The notes: generated by a model not told the origin, from the letters alone. 64,000 nt of DNA from Trichomonas vaginalis G3 (GCF_026262505.1 NC_067205.1:22539585-22603584), one strand, 5' to 3'. Positions 22,492 to 33,073 are shown, counted from the first letter of the stretch. Numbers and translations are program-made.

Positions 22492-22666
22492 CATTCTATA
22501 TGCCTATGAAAAGTACTCTCAAAACTAACTTTTTCCTAATTATAATTAAATCTAGAATATTGTATTATGCTTAGTATTATTTCATTTTTCTCATTCAATT
22601 TAGAATTTACAAATGTCAAAAAATTGAGAGCTGTCACTTTTGATGAATTTCTGTTTATTACAACAG

Positions 22667-22725
22667 AAAAAATAAAGTTAGAATTTTTTTTTATTTATTT
22701 TTTTATTTTGTATGTAAAGACAGTA
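22667..22725 (+). promoter_or_regulatory. Shared upstream region of edge genes
   Basis: AGAAAAAATAAAGTTAGA followed by a T/A-rich run and TATGTAAAGACAGTAATG, matching the leaders at 15.65, 62.4 and 63.5 kb. It sets the start of the following gene at 22726. Confidence 0.6.
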
Positions 22726-23553
22726 ATGACAACATTAGAGAACACAACAACTGCTATCGTTCATGAAGCCATAAATGAAGAATACGAATACATACAATAT
22801 AACAAACAACTTCGCCTCATTCGTTCGGTCAAAGACGATATGTACCAGATGCAAAGTATAATGAACGCTCTTCGTTCTACAAAGCAAGCATATCATTGGT
22901 TTGAAAACCAACAGACAAAAGAACTTTTAGAAGAATTTCCTCATATGATTGCTTCCCTCGGAAAACCGAGAGAAGAGATTCCGTACGAAAATCGCAAGAA
23001 TTTGGCTCCTGGTTTGAAAGGTTATTATATTCATAGACTTTTAGTAAACGCTGTAGCAATGTGGGCTTCACCTCGTTATGCTTGTTATATTTTCATGATG
23101 TTAGATGAACTATATAAAGCAGAACGTGGAGAGATGGAAAAGAAACTTCAAGCAAAAGATGAAGTCATTGAATCCAAAGACAAAAGCATACAGAAAAGAA
23201 TACCACGTTCAGTACCAAAAGGAAAGGGAAAGAGTTATAAGTATATGATATATACTGAAGAGTTGGAGAAGGAAGAAGACAGTGACATGGTTATGTTGCA
23301 TTTAGTGAGAAGAAACAACAAGAGCTTTTACGACTTAGCTAAGATATATAAATCTGACAGAAATTGGTTCTATCGTGAAAACTTACCGATTTCAATGACA
23401 CCGAATGAGCAAATAAAGGAAATTGTCAAAAATACTCTTCCTCAAACACACTATGACATCAAAGGTTGCACAATACTTACATTCAAAGAAGACTTAACAT
23501 TACTGAAGGAAAAAATAACAGAATATTTCGATAACTTCAAAGAGGAAGAATAA
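22726..23553 (+). CDS. Maverick B MSV199/KilA-N-like DNA-binding protein
   Basis: 275 residues from the ATG at 22726, placed by the shared leader. Residues around 100-130 (YYIHRLLVNAVAMWASPRYA then CYIFMMLDELY) match the second half of the KilA-N/MSV199 fold also seen in copy A's KilA-N gene. This is followed by a Lys/Glu coiled coil, a basic linker (RIPRSVPKGKGKSYK) and a C-terminal domain of about 110 residues. Such proteins in large DNA viruses bind DNA and are often expanded and shuffled. It occupies the left edge of copy B, mirroring the KilA-N gene at the right edge of A. Confidence 0.7.
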   Translation: MTTLENTTTAIVHEAINEEYEYIQYNKQLRLIRSVKDDMYQMQSIMNALRSTKQAYHWFENQQTKELLEEFPHMIASLGKPREEIPYENRKNLAPGLKGYYIHRLLVNAVAMWASPRYACYIFMMLDELYKAERGEMEKKLQAKDEVIESKDKSIQKRIPRSVPKGKGKSYKYMIYTEELEKEEDSDMVMLHLVRRNNKSFYDLAKIYKSDRNWFYRENLPISMTPNEQIKEIVKNTLPQTHYDIKGCTILTFKEDLTLLKEKITEYFDNFKEEE

Positions 23554-23608
23554 AAAAAATCTAAGCTAATTTTATTTTTTTATAAAATTTTATCTCATAT
23601 GAAAGAAC

Positions 23609-23824
23609 ATGAATTTAGAATATTCGGAACTCATGACAGAAGAAGAGAACGAACAACATGTAAAAGATTATGCAAAATTTCTGAAGACATACAAAGCATT
23701 TAAACAATATCTAAATGCTTCTAAAGATTATGCAAAATTTCTGAAGGTATATAAAGCTTATGAAAAAGCGTATGAAAAGTTTATACATTGGGGAATTGTT
23801 GTAAAATATCGATATGAAGACTAA
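23609..23824 (+). CDS. Maverick B small helical protein
   Basis: 71 residues, rich in Lys and Tyr, with an internal duplication (DYAKFLKTYKAFKQYL and DYAKFLKVYKAYEKAY). It follows the MSV199-like gene by 55 bases with its own A/T-rich leader. Function unknown. Confidence 0.5.
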   Translation: MNLEYSELMTEEENEQHVKDYAKFLKTYKAFKQYLNASKDYAKFLKVYKAYEKAYEKFIHWGIVVKYRYED

Positions 23825-23841
23825 CCAAAAATAATTTTTGC

Positions 23842-25023
23842 TTAAATAGCTTCAGGGTCTATTTCTTCAACCATTTCACTTCCTTCGTCAATGTCAATAG
23901 AAGCTTCTTCAACCTTTGGTAAGAATTTCTGTATAACATCTTTGTTCGTTATTGTCTTCAGAGATGAAGGATAATATTTCACATTTGTTTCACCTTTCTT
24001 ATATTCTTTCTGTTCGGAAAGATTTAAAGCAATACTGAAGAAGTCAATGTTAGAGTTCTTTATGACAGTATAGTGTGTATCTTTGACATTCACGAAGAAA
24101 CTCTTTTGTTTCAAAACTACTGCTAACTCTTGTGAAGTATAACGTTTGCGGTCAATGACGATAGCTAATGGTCTGACATACTGACTCTTATATACGAAAA
24201 AAAGAGATCTGACATTGTGTCAGATCTCAGTAAAAGTGACATTTACATGTCAAAAAAATAGAATGAGTTTAAGTAATTAAAATTGAGGGTGAGAGTAGTA
24301 TTGTATGAAATAATATCTCTCACCCTCCAATTCATCCTATGGCGCCGAAAAAATTTTGGTGAAATGCGACCACATTTCACCAAAATTTCTCGCGCCATAT
24401 AGAGAACTAGAGCCTGTGAGGTACTGATACTATCCATGTACCTCGCAGGCTCTAGTTCCAAGCCAAAATGGCTAAAAATTGCCCGCAATTGTTCACATTG
24501 CGGGCAATTTTTAGCCATTTTGGCTGGGAATTGGAGGTGAGAGTAGTATTGTATGAAATAATATCTCTCACCCTCCAATTCATCCTATGGCGCCGAAAAA
24601 ATTTTGGTGAAATGCGACCACATTTCACCAAAATTTCTCGGCGCCATATAGAGAACTAGAGCCTGTGAGGTACTGATACTATCCATGTACCTCGCAGGCT
24701 CTAGTTCCAAGCCAAAATGGCTAAAAATTGCCCGCAATTGTTCACATTCCCATCTTTTGTTGGTAAGACGAAGAATATGAAATAAATTATGAAGAAGATA
24801 ATGATGAATAAAATATCACTTTTTATATTTTTGACACGTAAAGTTGTCACTTTTCTGTCAAACTGTTTTTATCGTTTTCGTATATAACATGACCGAACTT
24901 AGATTCTTTCACAAACTTCTTGTTAAAGATAACATTAACATTTGAAGCACCATTGAACTCATTCTTGATGGCAGTAGCGAGAGCATTGTATGAAAAGAAC
25001 TTGCAATCTTGCATGTGTTTCAT
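23842..25023 (-). pseudogene. Maverick B gene split by a stem-loop array
   Basis: Coding-like sequence on the minus strand lies on both sides of the stem-loop array at 24.2-24.75 kb: a start-proximal part near 24.84-25.02 kb and a C-terminal part ending at 23842 with an acidic tail (DIDEGSEMVEEIDPEAI). The two flanks look like parts of one gene into which the array was inserted. Divergent from the polymerase, about 90 bases apart. Function unknown. Confidence 0.55.
24204..24750. repeat. Array of long stem-loops, largely duplicated
   Basis: Stem-loops in order: 24204-24228 (11-bp stem, loop TTG); 24281-24332 (stem of about 15 bp); 24336-24402 (stem near 27 bp, TTTTGGTGAAATG core); 24404-24458 (21-bp stem, loop TGATACTATCCAT); 24461-24524 (29-bp stem, loop TGTTCAC). 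The set from 24281 is then repeated from about 24528 to 24748, with the last stem-loop only half present. Spacing is regular, 52-67 bases per stem-loop. No protein is supported here; the open frames are by-products of the palindromes. Confidence 0.85.
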
Positions 25024-25113
25024 TAAAATAAAAATATTAAATTATTTTGAAAAATAACTTAAAAAAATCTAATCTAATTTTTTCAAAAAATATTTTTTTA
25101 TTTCCTACTAAAG

Positions 25114-28100
25114 ATGTATCGGAAGTTGTCTAAGTTAGAACACTCGGAAATAAAACAACTTCTTACAGAAGCTAATATAGATGTTGCAAAGCATTACGCA
25201 ACAAACAAAAAAGCACTCGCTGACATCCTCAATGACTATAATGGTGCAATAAGTTATGATAGAATTCATGAGTTCATAAAGCCGCAACGCGGCGAGGACG
25301 AAGTCCATGCAAGAGCATTTCCTTTAAATGACGTTGCTATTGACTTATATCATAGACGTTCAGTACCTCATGAAGTAAGAAGAGAAATGTTTGACATAAC
25401 AAATGCGAACGTTGGTCATACTCGTAAAGCTCTTTCTCATGACGTTCGTCAAGAGTTGTTTGAACTTACGAACTCAAACGTTGGTGAAACAAGAAGAGCT
25501 GTACCTCATGAAGTAAGAAGAGAAATGTATGACATAACAAATGCAAACGTTGGTCATACTCGTAAAGCTCTTTCTCATGACGTTCGTCAAGAGTTGTTTG
25601 AACTTACGAACTCAAACGTTGGTGAAACAAGAAGAGCTGTACCTCATGAAGTAAGAAGAGAAATGTATGACATAACAAATGCAAACGTTGGTAAAACACG
25701 AAAGAGAGACGACACACTGAAACAACAGAGAAGAGAGATGTTTAAAAGTGCTATAGAACAAGTTCGCAAAGCTAATGATGTCATTCGTTCCATTGACGAC
25801 AAACCAAAAGAAGGTGAGAGATGGTTAAAGAAAGATGAAGAGAATAGGAAGAGAAATGTGAAGTCAGGCAATAGACTCATTGACTTTAACATCGAAGCTT
25901 TAGATGAACCAAACAGAGACTACTTACACAAACATTTCGGTAAGGTTTTCATGAGACTCTTAGAGAAAATTAAAATAAACTCACAACAGAGATGGATGGT
26001 ATGTTATAAACTTGGTGGAAAGTATGAATGTTCTACGTTAAACCTCAATAATATTGGAACATTACTACATCAGCTCTTGAAGGAGAACTTTATATCAGAG
26101 ATAGAAGCAAATGCTGCAGGTATTGTTGAAATGCACTATGACTTCTTCTTGACAAACATAAAGAATCTTACCGAAATAAAAATGTATGATTTAACTGAAT
26201 ATGAAGGCTTAACGATGTCAGATGTTAAGAAAGGAAAGCCAAAAAAGAGACCATATAGAGATGAAAGCACACTGACAAATGACCAGAAAGCCATTTTGGA
26301 AGCTCTTAAGCAAACAGGAAACCCAGCACTTATAGAAAGCTTTTGGAAAGATAATGGTGAAAAGAAGTTTTATAAGAAGAGAAGCGGTCAGTTCTGGAAG
26401 TATCTTTGCACATTACCTATAAATCTTGAACGCTACCAAATCTTCAATGAACTGAACAAAAGAACTGCAACACTTATGACAGAAGACAATTGTTTCGTTT
26501 ATGCTTGCATTCAGGCTGGAGTAGATGAGCAGACGGTAGACCACATGAGAGAAGTCATTCGTGTTAGAGACTTTCCTCAAAGTAAAGTACAAGAAATTTC
26601 TGATGCAACAGGTATAGCATTTAATGTTACCATTGGTTACTTCAATGACTCAAGACATAATGAAATAAAGAGATACATACCAAAAGAATGTAAAACTATT
26701 CGAACTATTGACTTACTTCTTGTTGAAGACCACTACATGCTAAATGAAAGATTACCAATGACAACATATTTCATTCGCAACTATATAGAAATCTTGAAGG
26801 AGTGTGGTGGAATGAACATTGAGAAATAGATGAAGATTTATACAAAGAGAGAGAACAAATATATTGTTCGTTATGATAGAACAACACCGTTATGGGATGT
26901 TATGAAAACATTGTGGGAGTGCAAATATTTCGAACCTATTTCTTATGGAGAACTTTTCACATATACGACTGACTTATCTAAACAGAACCTTGCACCATTT
27001 AAAGATTTGACATATGCTCCAAAGTATTGTGTACAACTGAAGAAGAAAGCCGAGTCAAAAGAAGTAAATAAAGCTAAATGTAAGTTCATTCCTGAGCACG
27101 TTTTCTTTGCTGACTTTGAGTGCAGTACCGATGGCTTTCATAAAGCTTTTAACATATGTTACGACAGTGAAGATGGTTCAGTGAGTGAAAGCATTTGGGG
27201 TCAGAACTGTGCAACAGAATTTTTGGAACGACTTCCTGACAAGAGTTTAATATATTTCCATAACCTCAGTTATGATATAAACTTCATCTTAAGACACATG
27301 ACAGAAGTGAAAGGAACTCCCATCATTAAAGGTTCACGAACAATGCAAATAACTGGCTTATATAAAGGAAGGGCAATTATTATAAAAGACTCTTACAGTG
27401 TTATAAATAAGAAGCTTAAACTATTTCCTGCTATGTTTAACTTACAAACAGGACCGAAAGAAGTATTTCCATACAACTACTACAGCAGTGTTTTGTTAGC
27501 AAATGACAACAGAACTGGTGTCATTTCTGAAGCATGTAAGTTTATCCAGGATGCAGATACATTCATGAAAAACATAGATTCCATCAAAGGTTGCAGAATA
27601 GATGAAAACCACTTCGACTTAGAAAAGTATAGCACGTTTTACTGCAAACAAGATGTAAGAATATTAAGAGAAGGTTTTGTTAAGTTCCGCAATGACATAT
27701 TGAAAGAATTTGATTTAAACGTTTATGACTACGTTAGCATTTGTTCAATTGCTAACAAATTATTTGAGAACAGAGTGTACTTCCCGAATGGAAATTTATA
27801 TGACCTCTCAAATAAACCAAGAGAATTTATTTCACGCTGTATTCAAGGTGGAAGATGTATGTTGTCAGATAACATGAAACAAAAGAGCGAAAAGAAACTC
27901 ATTGCTGACTTCGACGCTGTTTCATTATATCCATCCGCTATAGCAAGACTTTATACTTTAGAAGGAATTCCAAAGGTTATGAAGAAAGAAATGTTAAGCA
28001 CAGAGTATCTCATGAGACATTTATTCGATGACGAACAAAAGGAACCCATTGGTGAAAAGTTTATGTCTGGCTTCTTTGTTCTCATTAAGATAAAAGAGAT

Positions 28101-29169
28101 TGGCATACATAGACACTTTCCTTTAATAGTTTGTGACCCTGAACTAAATCCAGAACTTAACGTTCCCAGAAGTTCAAACACTTGCTGTTTAATGTATGTT
28201 GACCATATAACATTACAAGACCTCATAAAATATCAAGGTGTCAAATGTGAAGTGTTGCAAGGATACTATTACGATGGAAACAGAGATATTAGAATAAGAG
28301 ATGAAGTAAAGAAGTTGTTTGAGTTAAGGTTAAAGTATAAGAAAGAAGGAAATCCTTTGCAAGAAAATATAAAGCTCATTCTGAACAGTATTTATGGCAA
28401 AACTATTCTATCTCCTATTGAGTCAAAAATAACCATAGTAGATGACAAAGATGCTATAAGATATGCCATCAGAAACTACAATCATATAGTGAAGTTCGAA
28501 GGTTTGGATGGTTCGGATAAAACTATTTTCAAGCTAACGAAAAGCATTTGCAGACACTTTAACTTCTGTCCACTTGGTGTTAATATTCTGTCAATGTCGA
28601 AGAGAATAGTGAACGAAGTATTCTGTACTGCAGAAGATATGGGACTTCAAATATTTTACCAGGACTGTGATAGCATGCATATTTTCAATGAAGACATACC
28701 AAAGCTTGCAGCAGAGTTTAAGAAGAGATACGGTAGAGAACTTATTGGTAAAACATTAGGTCAGTTCCATTCTGACTTCGCAGAAATAACACCTGGAAAA
28801 CAAAGTTTAGCATACAAGTCAATATTTTGTGGAAAGAAGACTTACATAGACTTACTCAAGAATGATTTAAATGAAGTTGCATTTCATGCACGTTGTAAAG
28901 GTGTAAAACAAGACGTTCTTGCTTTAACAGCTAATGAAATGTTTCCTGAAGCTATACAATGCTATTACAATGAAGATAAGAACATTCACATACCTGTTGG
29001 AACATATGACAAAGACTCTGAGTTCAGTTTAATGAAACTTTACAAAGCACTTTATGATGGTCAAGAGATTGGATTTGACTTATGTAAGTCTGCTACACCT
29101 GCATTTGAAGAGAAGTTTAACTTCTCAATAACGACTAAAACAAGCTTTATTCGTAAGTTGAAGTTCTGA
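25114..29169 (+). pseudogene. Maverick B protein-primed DNA polymerase B (near whole)
   Basis: Polinton DNA polymerase B, which replicates the element. It looks nearly whole, with about one break. The N-terminus (EHSEIKQLLTEANIDVAKHY) resembles that of element C and is followed by 23-residue repeats at 25.36-25.70 kb. Exonuclease motifs: ADFECS near 27.10 kb, HNLSYDINF near 27.26 kb, YCKQDVRIL near 27.64 kb. Then the protein-primed-family GG motif (IQGGR, 27.84 kb), Pol A DAVSLYPS (27.91 kb), Pol B KLILNSIYGK (28.37 kb) and Pol C QDCDSMH (28.66 kb). The set and order are diagnostic of family B with proofreading. Confidence 0.92.
25363..25698 (+). repeat. Tandem repeats coding for 23-residue units
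   Basis: Alternating units VPHEVRREMYDITNANVGHT and LSHDVRQELFELTNSNVGET, each about 69 bases, form five units in copy B. Copy A retains only one around 0.08-0.13 kb. The DNA of alternate units is almost identical, so the tract has expanded recently by slippage or unequal exchange. Confidence 0.85.
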
Positions 29170-29237
29170 GGTCATTTATTTTTGTCAGCAATGAGGTCAT
29201 TCGTGATAAAAATAATGAGGTCATATATTTTTGTCAT

Positions 29238-29804
29238 TTATGAATAACCATTGTCTCTCTTAAACTTTGCAATAGACAGCTTTATTCTTCTTCCTTCTAC
29301 ATCTGTAATGTTTATATAATCTTTGTTATACTGTCTTAAGACATTCATTCGTCTGTATTGAGTTCCCATGAAATAGTAAAAGGCATCTTCACTTGGGACA
29401 TAGTAGTAGTTCTCTAACGTGTGATATGAGTATTGTATAATTTCAACAGCGTCTTCAGGAAGAGAGTCAACAATGTCAAACCAATAGCCATTTGAACCAG
29501 AAATATTTCTCATGTTTTCTCTTCTTGTCGTCCATCTTAAGTTCGAGATATGAAAGTCTCCTCTGTCTCTGTTTATATGGTCTACTTCACGAAGTCCTTC
29601 AGGGTTCGGAATGAAAGTTTCTGCAACTATTCTATGTTTCATCAGCTTGTGTTTGTTTAAATTTACACAAATATAACCATCTCCTTGGTCAAACTCACTA
29701 ACAACTCTTTTATTGCTTATACGTCTAATTGGATAAGGGTACTCTGAAAAGATTTCATAGTCATTGTCATGTTCGAGTGTTTGCCAATGTCCTTCACCTT
29801 CCAT
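29238..29804 (-). CDS. HNH homing-type endonuclease (NUMOD4-HNH)
   Basis: 188 residues from the ATG at 29804. Starts with a NUMOD4-like strand set (EGHWQTLEHDNDYEIFSEYP), then an HNH nuclease core (KHRIVAETFIPNPEGLREVD then HINRDRGDFHISNLRW) holding the His, Asn and His residues of the fold, then a C-terminal basic region. Such genes are usually selfish nucleases that cut allelic sites without the insert. It lies between the polymerase and the next minus-strand gene; copy A lacks it at the same place, which fits a mobile gene. Intact. Confidence 0.85.
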   Translation of the reverse strand: MEGEGHWQTLEHDNDYEIFSEYPYPIRRISNKRVVSEFDQGDGYICVNLNKHKLMKHRIVAETFIPNPEGLREVDHINRDRGDFHISNLRWTTRRENMRNISGSNGYWFDIVDSLPEDAVEIIQYSYHTLENYYYVPSEDAFYYFMGTQYRRMNVLRQYNKDYINITDVEGRRIKLSIAKFKRDNGYS

Positions 29805-29854
29805 GCCTTTCACTCAAATAAAAATTTTCAGAAAAAATAAAACTAGCGTAGATT

Positions 29855-30571
29855 TTACAATACAGCTATTGTAGAATTTAAGAGTTGAGCTTCAATGTAT
29901 AAACAATCTTTTCTATCTGGAGGCAAGAACACTGGTGCTTTATGGTCATGAGTTGAGTACATGTCTATCCAAAACTCACGATTGAAACCAGTTAGTTTGT
30001 AATATTTAGGATTTGGTAATGGTGAATTTCTTGTATGACCAATGAACTTATTTTCAACTCCTTTACTTAGGTTTGAATATAATATTGCTTGTTTTCTATC
30101 CCAAATACCTGGAAATCTAATTTCGGAAAAATCATTTTTCCTCGGAAGCATTGCATCATAATTGAAAACATTTTTGAAATCATCACTTGGTTCAGAGATT
30201 TGAAATCTTATACGTAATGGATTTTCTTTCTCTTTAGCTAATTTGTTTAACGGTGAGAATACAATGAATTGACAGTCATGAGTTCCATCTTCATTTTCAT
30301 TAAATTCATAATGAAAGTCTATAAGTTGTGGCTGACTACCTTCTTCTTTCAGTTGTGCAACAAACTCACGTAAAGGCTGTAAAGTTTGTACTTCAATGTT
30401 AAACTTTTTCTCGAACATTTCATTAAATGAAATCATACATTGTTGCAATGTTGTATCGTCTTTAAAGTATTTGTATATGTGAATGTTTTGGGCGCTTAAA
30501 GACTGTTCGTCATTTTCTATCTCGACTTGAAGTATAAAGTCAACCTTTCTGAAAGCACGTGTTATATACAT
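29855..30571 (-). CDS. Maverick B conserved 238-residue protein
   Basis: Beta-rich protein starting MYITRAFRKVDFILQVEIEND. Contains RIRFQISEPSDDFKNVFNYD in the middle and ends with PVFLPPDRKDCLYIEAQLL. The overall texture would suit a virion protein, but no motif identifies it. Intact in B, broken in A. Convergent with the polymerase, apart from the HNH gene between them. Confidence 0.6.
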   Translation of the reverse strand: MYITRAFRKVDFILQVEIENDEQSLSAQNIHIYKYFKDDTTLQQCMISFNEMFEKKFNIEVQTLQPLREFVAQLKEEGSQPQLIDFHYEFNENEDGTHDCQFIVFSPLNKLAKEKENPLRIRFQISEPSDDFKNVFNYDAMLPRKNDFSEIRFPGIWDRKQAILYSNLSKGVENKFIGHTRNSPLPNPKYYKLTGFNREFWIDMYSTHDHKAPVFLPPDRKDCLYIEAQLLNSTIAVL

Positions 30572-30733
30572 ATGTTATGCCAATGTACTTCTCTTCATTT
30601 ATGTTCACAATCCAGTCTGGTGGAAACTTAAACGTTACTCTGTTCCCCTTTATTTTGACGTCAGGGTTTTCACTATGAACGCAACAGATAAAGGTATTTG
30701 TCTATACATTTAATTCGGATAAAAATAAACCAT

Positions 30734-30967
30734 TTACTCTTTCTTTGCTTCAGCTTCTTTAGCTTTTGCTTCAGCTTCTTCTCTAGCTTTCTTCGCCAGC
30801 AAACGTGGGTTCTTTTGTCTTCCAGCAGCTAATGCAGCAAGTTGTTTTTCACTAAGTTTTCTCTTTGGTCTCTCTGGCTTTTGTTCTGGTTTTTGTTCCT
30901 TCAGTTCGGATAAAATTTGCTCACGAATTTCTTTCTTCAATGCTTCAACATCTATTGTCTGAGTCAT
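30734..30967 (-). CDS. Maverick B small charged protein
   Basis: 77 residues, almost entirely Lys/Glu/Gln/Ala/Arg: an amphipathic helical head, a KPERPKRKLSEKQLAALAAG middle and a tail of AEAKAKEAEAKKE. No family assigned. It is separated by about 45 bases from the divergent gene at 31013, so a shared promoter is likely. Confidence 0.55.
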   Translation of the reverse strand: MTQTIDVEALKKEIREQILSELKEQKPEQKPERPKRKLSEKQLAALAAGRQKNPRLLAKKAREEAEAKAKEAEAKKE

Positions 30968-31012
30968 TTGACTGCGGATAAAAATCTAACTTAAAACTTT
31001 AACCGATGTAAA

Positions 31013-31306
31013 ATGAGCTTGTCAAAATCAGAGCGAGAGTCTATTATATTAAATGACGCAAGAGGAATACAACATCCTTTCTATTACGTAAGTCAGAGTA
31101 AAGATGGTAAAATATACGTAAGAAAAAGAAAGGTACCATTAGCAAATGCAGAGAGCGACAGCATTAAGGTGCATGGCACCGAGGGCGAAGCCCATATAAA
31201 ACCTTCTGATCAAACTGAGCCACCAAAAGAACAAGAAGAAAAGAAGCCAGATGTACTTTCAATAACGAACCAAGAGCTTATTGCAAAGTTCGTGAATTTC
31301 ATTTAA
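31013..31306 (+). CDS. Maverick B small protein upstream of capsid
   Basis: 97 residues: a short folded head (PFYYVSQSKDGKIYVRKRKV) and a charged, Pro/Glu-rich tail. A GC-rich palindrome (GGGCGAAGCCC) is embedded in frame at about 31.18 kb. More coding-like sequence follows before the capsid start, so it may be incomplete. The location suggests a virion accessory role, unproven. Confidence 0.45.
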   Translation: MSLSKSERESIILNDARGIQHPFYYVSQSKDGKIYVRKRKVPLANAESDSIKVHGTEGEAHIKPSDQTEPPKEQEEKKPDVLSITNQELIAKFVNFI

Positions 31307-31468
31307 AAACAAACCGAGTCAAAGAATCCTGACCCGCCAGTGAAAGAAGTTGAGACAAAAGAGAATGTACAGTTCATTGAAAATGTTAAGAAACAACTTC
31401 CACTACGAATGCCAAGAAGAAGAGTGAGAATAATGAAGTAAAGAGATATTTTTATCCGAAGGAAAAAC

Positions 31469-33043
31469 ATGCAGAACGAACAGTTAAACGAATTTACTCC
31501 AGCAGAGCATATTCATCAGATTCGCTCATATTTCGATATCATAGACAATGCAGTTCAAATTGGTGACACTAATAGAAAATATTCTGACGCAAAGATTCCA
31601 TCACAACCTGGAACTGCTAAAGATAACACATGGGTAACATTCAATCTCTCACCTCCTGGTGAAAATATGTTGGACCTTTACAATACATTCATTACGTATA
31701 AAATGGAAGGTCAATTTATTGTAGATAAAGAAATTGGTTCAGGTTCCAATAAAACAAACCCACCAGGATTTTGGATTGGTTTCGATGACGCTTTCTATGC
31801 AGTTGCTGGATATCAAATCCTTGCAAATGGTCGTATCGTATATTCTCAAGACAACGCAAGAGAAGAAGCATATATAACTTCAAACTCACAAACTACCGAA
31901 CAAATAAAGAAAGTAGATGTTTTCTCAAAGACTCGACATGAAGATGTATGGAGTCATTCGGGAACATGCAGAACAGGACAAATTGTTAGTGGTCCAATTA
32001 CAGCAGGAAAATCATTTGATTTTAAGCTTCGTTTAAGAATTCCTGTTAGAAGATTCCTTCCATTAGAAGCTATTCGATTTATTCCAGCTTTTGCAGGAAA
32101 CATTCAGCTTAAAGTAAAGTTCAGTAGCGACGCCTTACAATGCACATCTATATCTGTAAATGATATCATTGCTTTCAATCCAACTCTTAAAGTTGCATTT
32201 GCTTCAGATTCAAATCCACCGACAAATAAATTTGTTCCATGGAATGAACCATTCACTATGATAACGAAGGCAGTAGAAGCTAGTGGAACAGTTACTATTA
32301 CAACTGTAACCCAGCAACTATTTCGAACAAAGATGGATTTTAATGAATGTTTCATTCATCCAAAGTCATTCTCTTTAGACCCTAACATTTATACAGAACT
32401 TGTAGAACATTATACAAACGAGGCTTTATGTTTTCCTGTTAAAGTTATGGATTGGATTCCTATGGACGGTTCATTCTCAAAGAATACAGATAGTTCAAGT
32501 GCAACATTTACAGCAGCTTATACGCCTATTAATGTTAAAAGTATTTGGGCACTATTTAGAAAGAAAGACAACTATTATGTTAATTTTGAGAACCCTAAGT
32601 TTAAATATCTTCAGCTTTCCATGGGAGCTTATGGAAATATGCCTGCAGAACCTGAAAAATCATATGGACCTGTATTTTATGAAATGGTTGCGAACGCTTG
32701 CAATACAAACAATGATATGATAGGATTTAATGAAGATGTTATGAGGTCATTGGTGGATGATGGTAGTGTGGAACATAAATGGGATAGCTATGACAACACA
32801 CATTTCTTATGTGGTTTTCCAACAGAAGTGGACTTTTGCTTCATGCAGGGTCAAACATCTACTGCTCCAATAACATACAAATTGTCTGTTAAAGGACCTA
32901 TTGAACTAGCAACTGAAAATGTACCAAAGCCACTTATTGGATTTATGAGGGATTGTTGCTTTGCCATTCAGGTGCGTGCTAATGGAATCCCAATAATAAG
33001 ATTAGATGACTATAACTTAGCTGCGGACGACAGTGAGGAATAA
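31469..33043 (+). CDS. Maverick B major capsid-like protein
   Basis: 524 residues, intact. Start ATG at 31469 (MQNEQLNEFTPAEHIHQIRS). Beta-rich with many Asn/Thr/Pro loops and no obvious membrane segment or enzyme motif. Length and gene order, next to small structural genes, match the double jelly-roll major capsid proteins known in Polintons. Typical strings are PPGENMLDLYNTFITYKMEG near the start, as in the first beta barrel, and PITYKLSVKGPIEL near the end. The identification rests on family layout rather than a short motif. Confidence 0.65.
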   Translation: MQNEQLNEFTPAEHIHQIRSYFDIIDNAVQIGDTNRKYSDAKIPSQPGTAKDNTWVTFNLSPPGENMLDLYNTFITYKMEGQFIVDKEIGSGSNKTNPPGFWIGFDDAFYAVAGYQILANGRIVYSQDNAREEAYITSNSQTTEQIKKVDVFSKTRHEDVWSHSGTCRTGQIVSGPITAGKSFDFKLRLRIPVRRFLPLEAIRFIPAFAGNIQLKVKFSSDALQCTSISVNDIIAFNPTLKVAFASDSNPPTNKFVPWNEPFTMITKAVEASGTVTITTVTQQLFRTKMDFNECFIHPKSFSLDPNIYTELVEHYTNEALCFPVKVMDWIPMDGSFSKNTDSSSATFTAAYTPINVKSIWALFRKKDNYYVNFENPKFKYLQLSMGAYGNMPAEPEKSYGPVFYEMVANACNTNNDMIGFNEDVMRSLVDDGSVEHKWDSYDNTHFLCGFPTEVDFCFMQGQTSTAPITYKLSVKGPIELATENVPKPLIGFMRDCCFAIQVRANGIPIIRLDDYNLAADDSEE

Positions 33044-33073
33044 AGGATGAACGTTTATTTTTAAAGCTTATAA

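Larger units (their letters stand above)
17279..22665. mobile_element. 5 kb element with giant inverted arms, family unknown
   Basis: Arms 17438-18804 and 21050-22491 are inverted copies of each other, close to identical over long runs, with one larger difference near 17.89-17.99 kb against 21.88-22.0 kb. An outer inverted match of about 35 bases (17279-17314 with 22628-22665, GTTGTAA...CAGAAATTCATCAAAAGTGACA) suggests the true ends. The 2.25 kb middle has no convincing gene, only decayed-looking AT-rich sequence and a direct repeat of about 68 bases at 19177 and 19298. It sits between copies A and B. Long-armed Mutator-like or other cut-and-paste elements are possible; no transposase was recognised. 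Confidence 0.75.

Noticed and set aside
24243-24659. Open frames of about 111 and 63 residues within the stem-loop array
   Set aside because: They arise from palindromic DNA, repeat each other in mirrored form and have no protein-like character.
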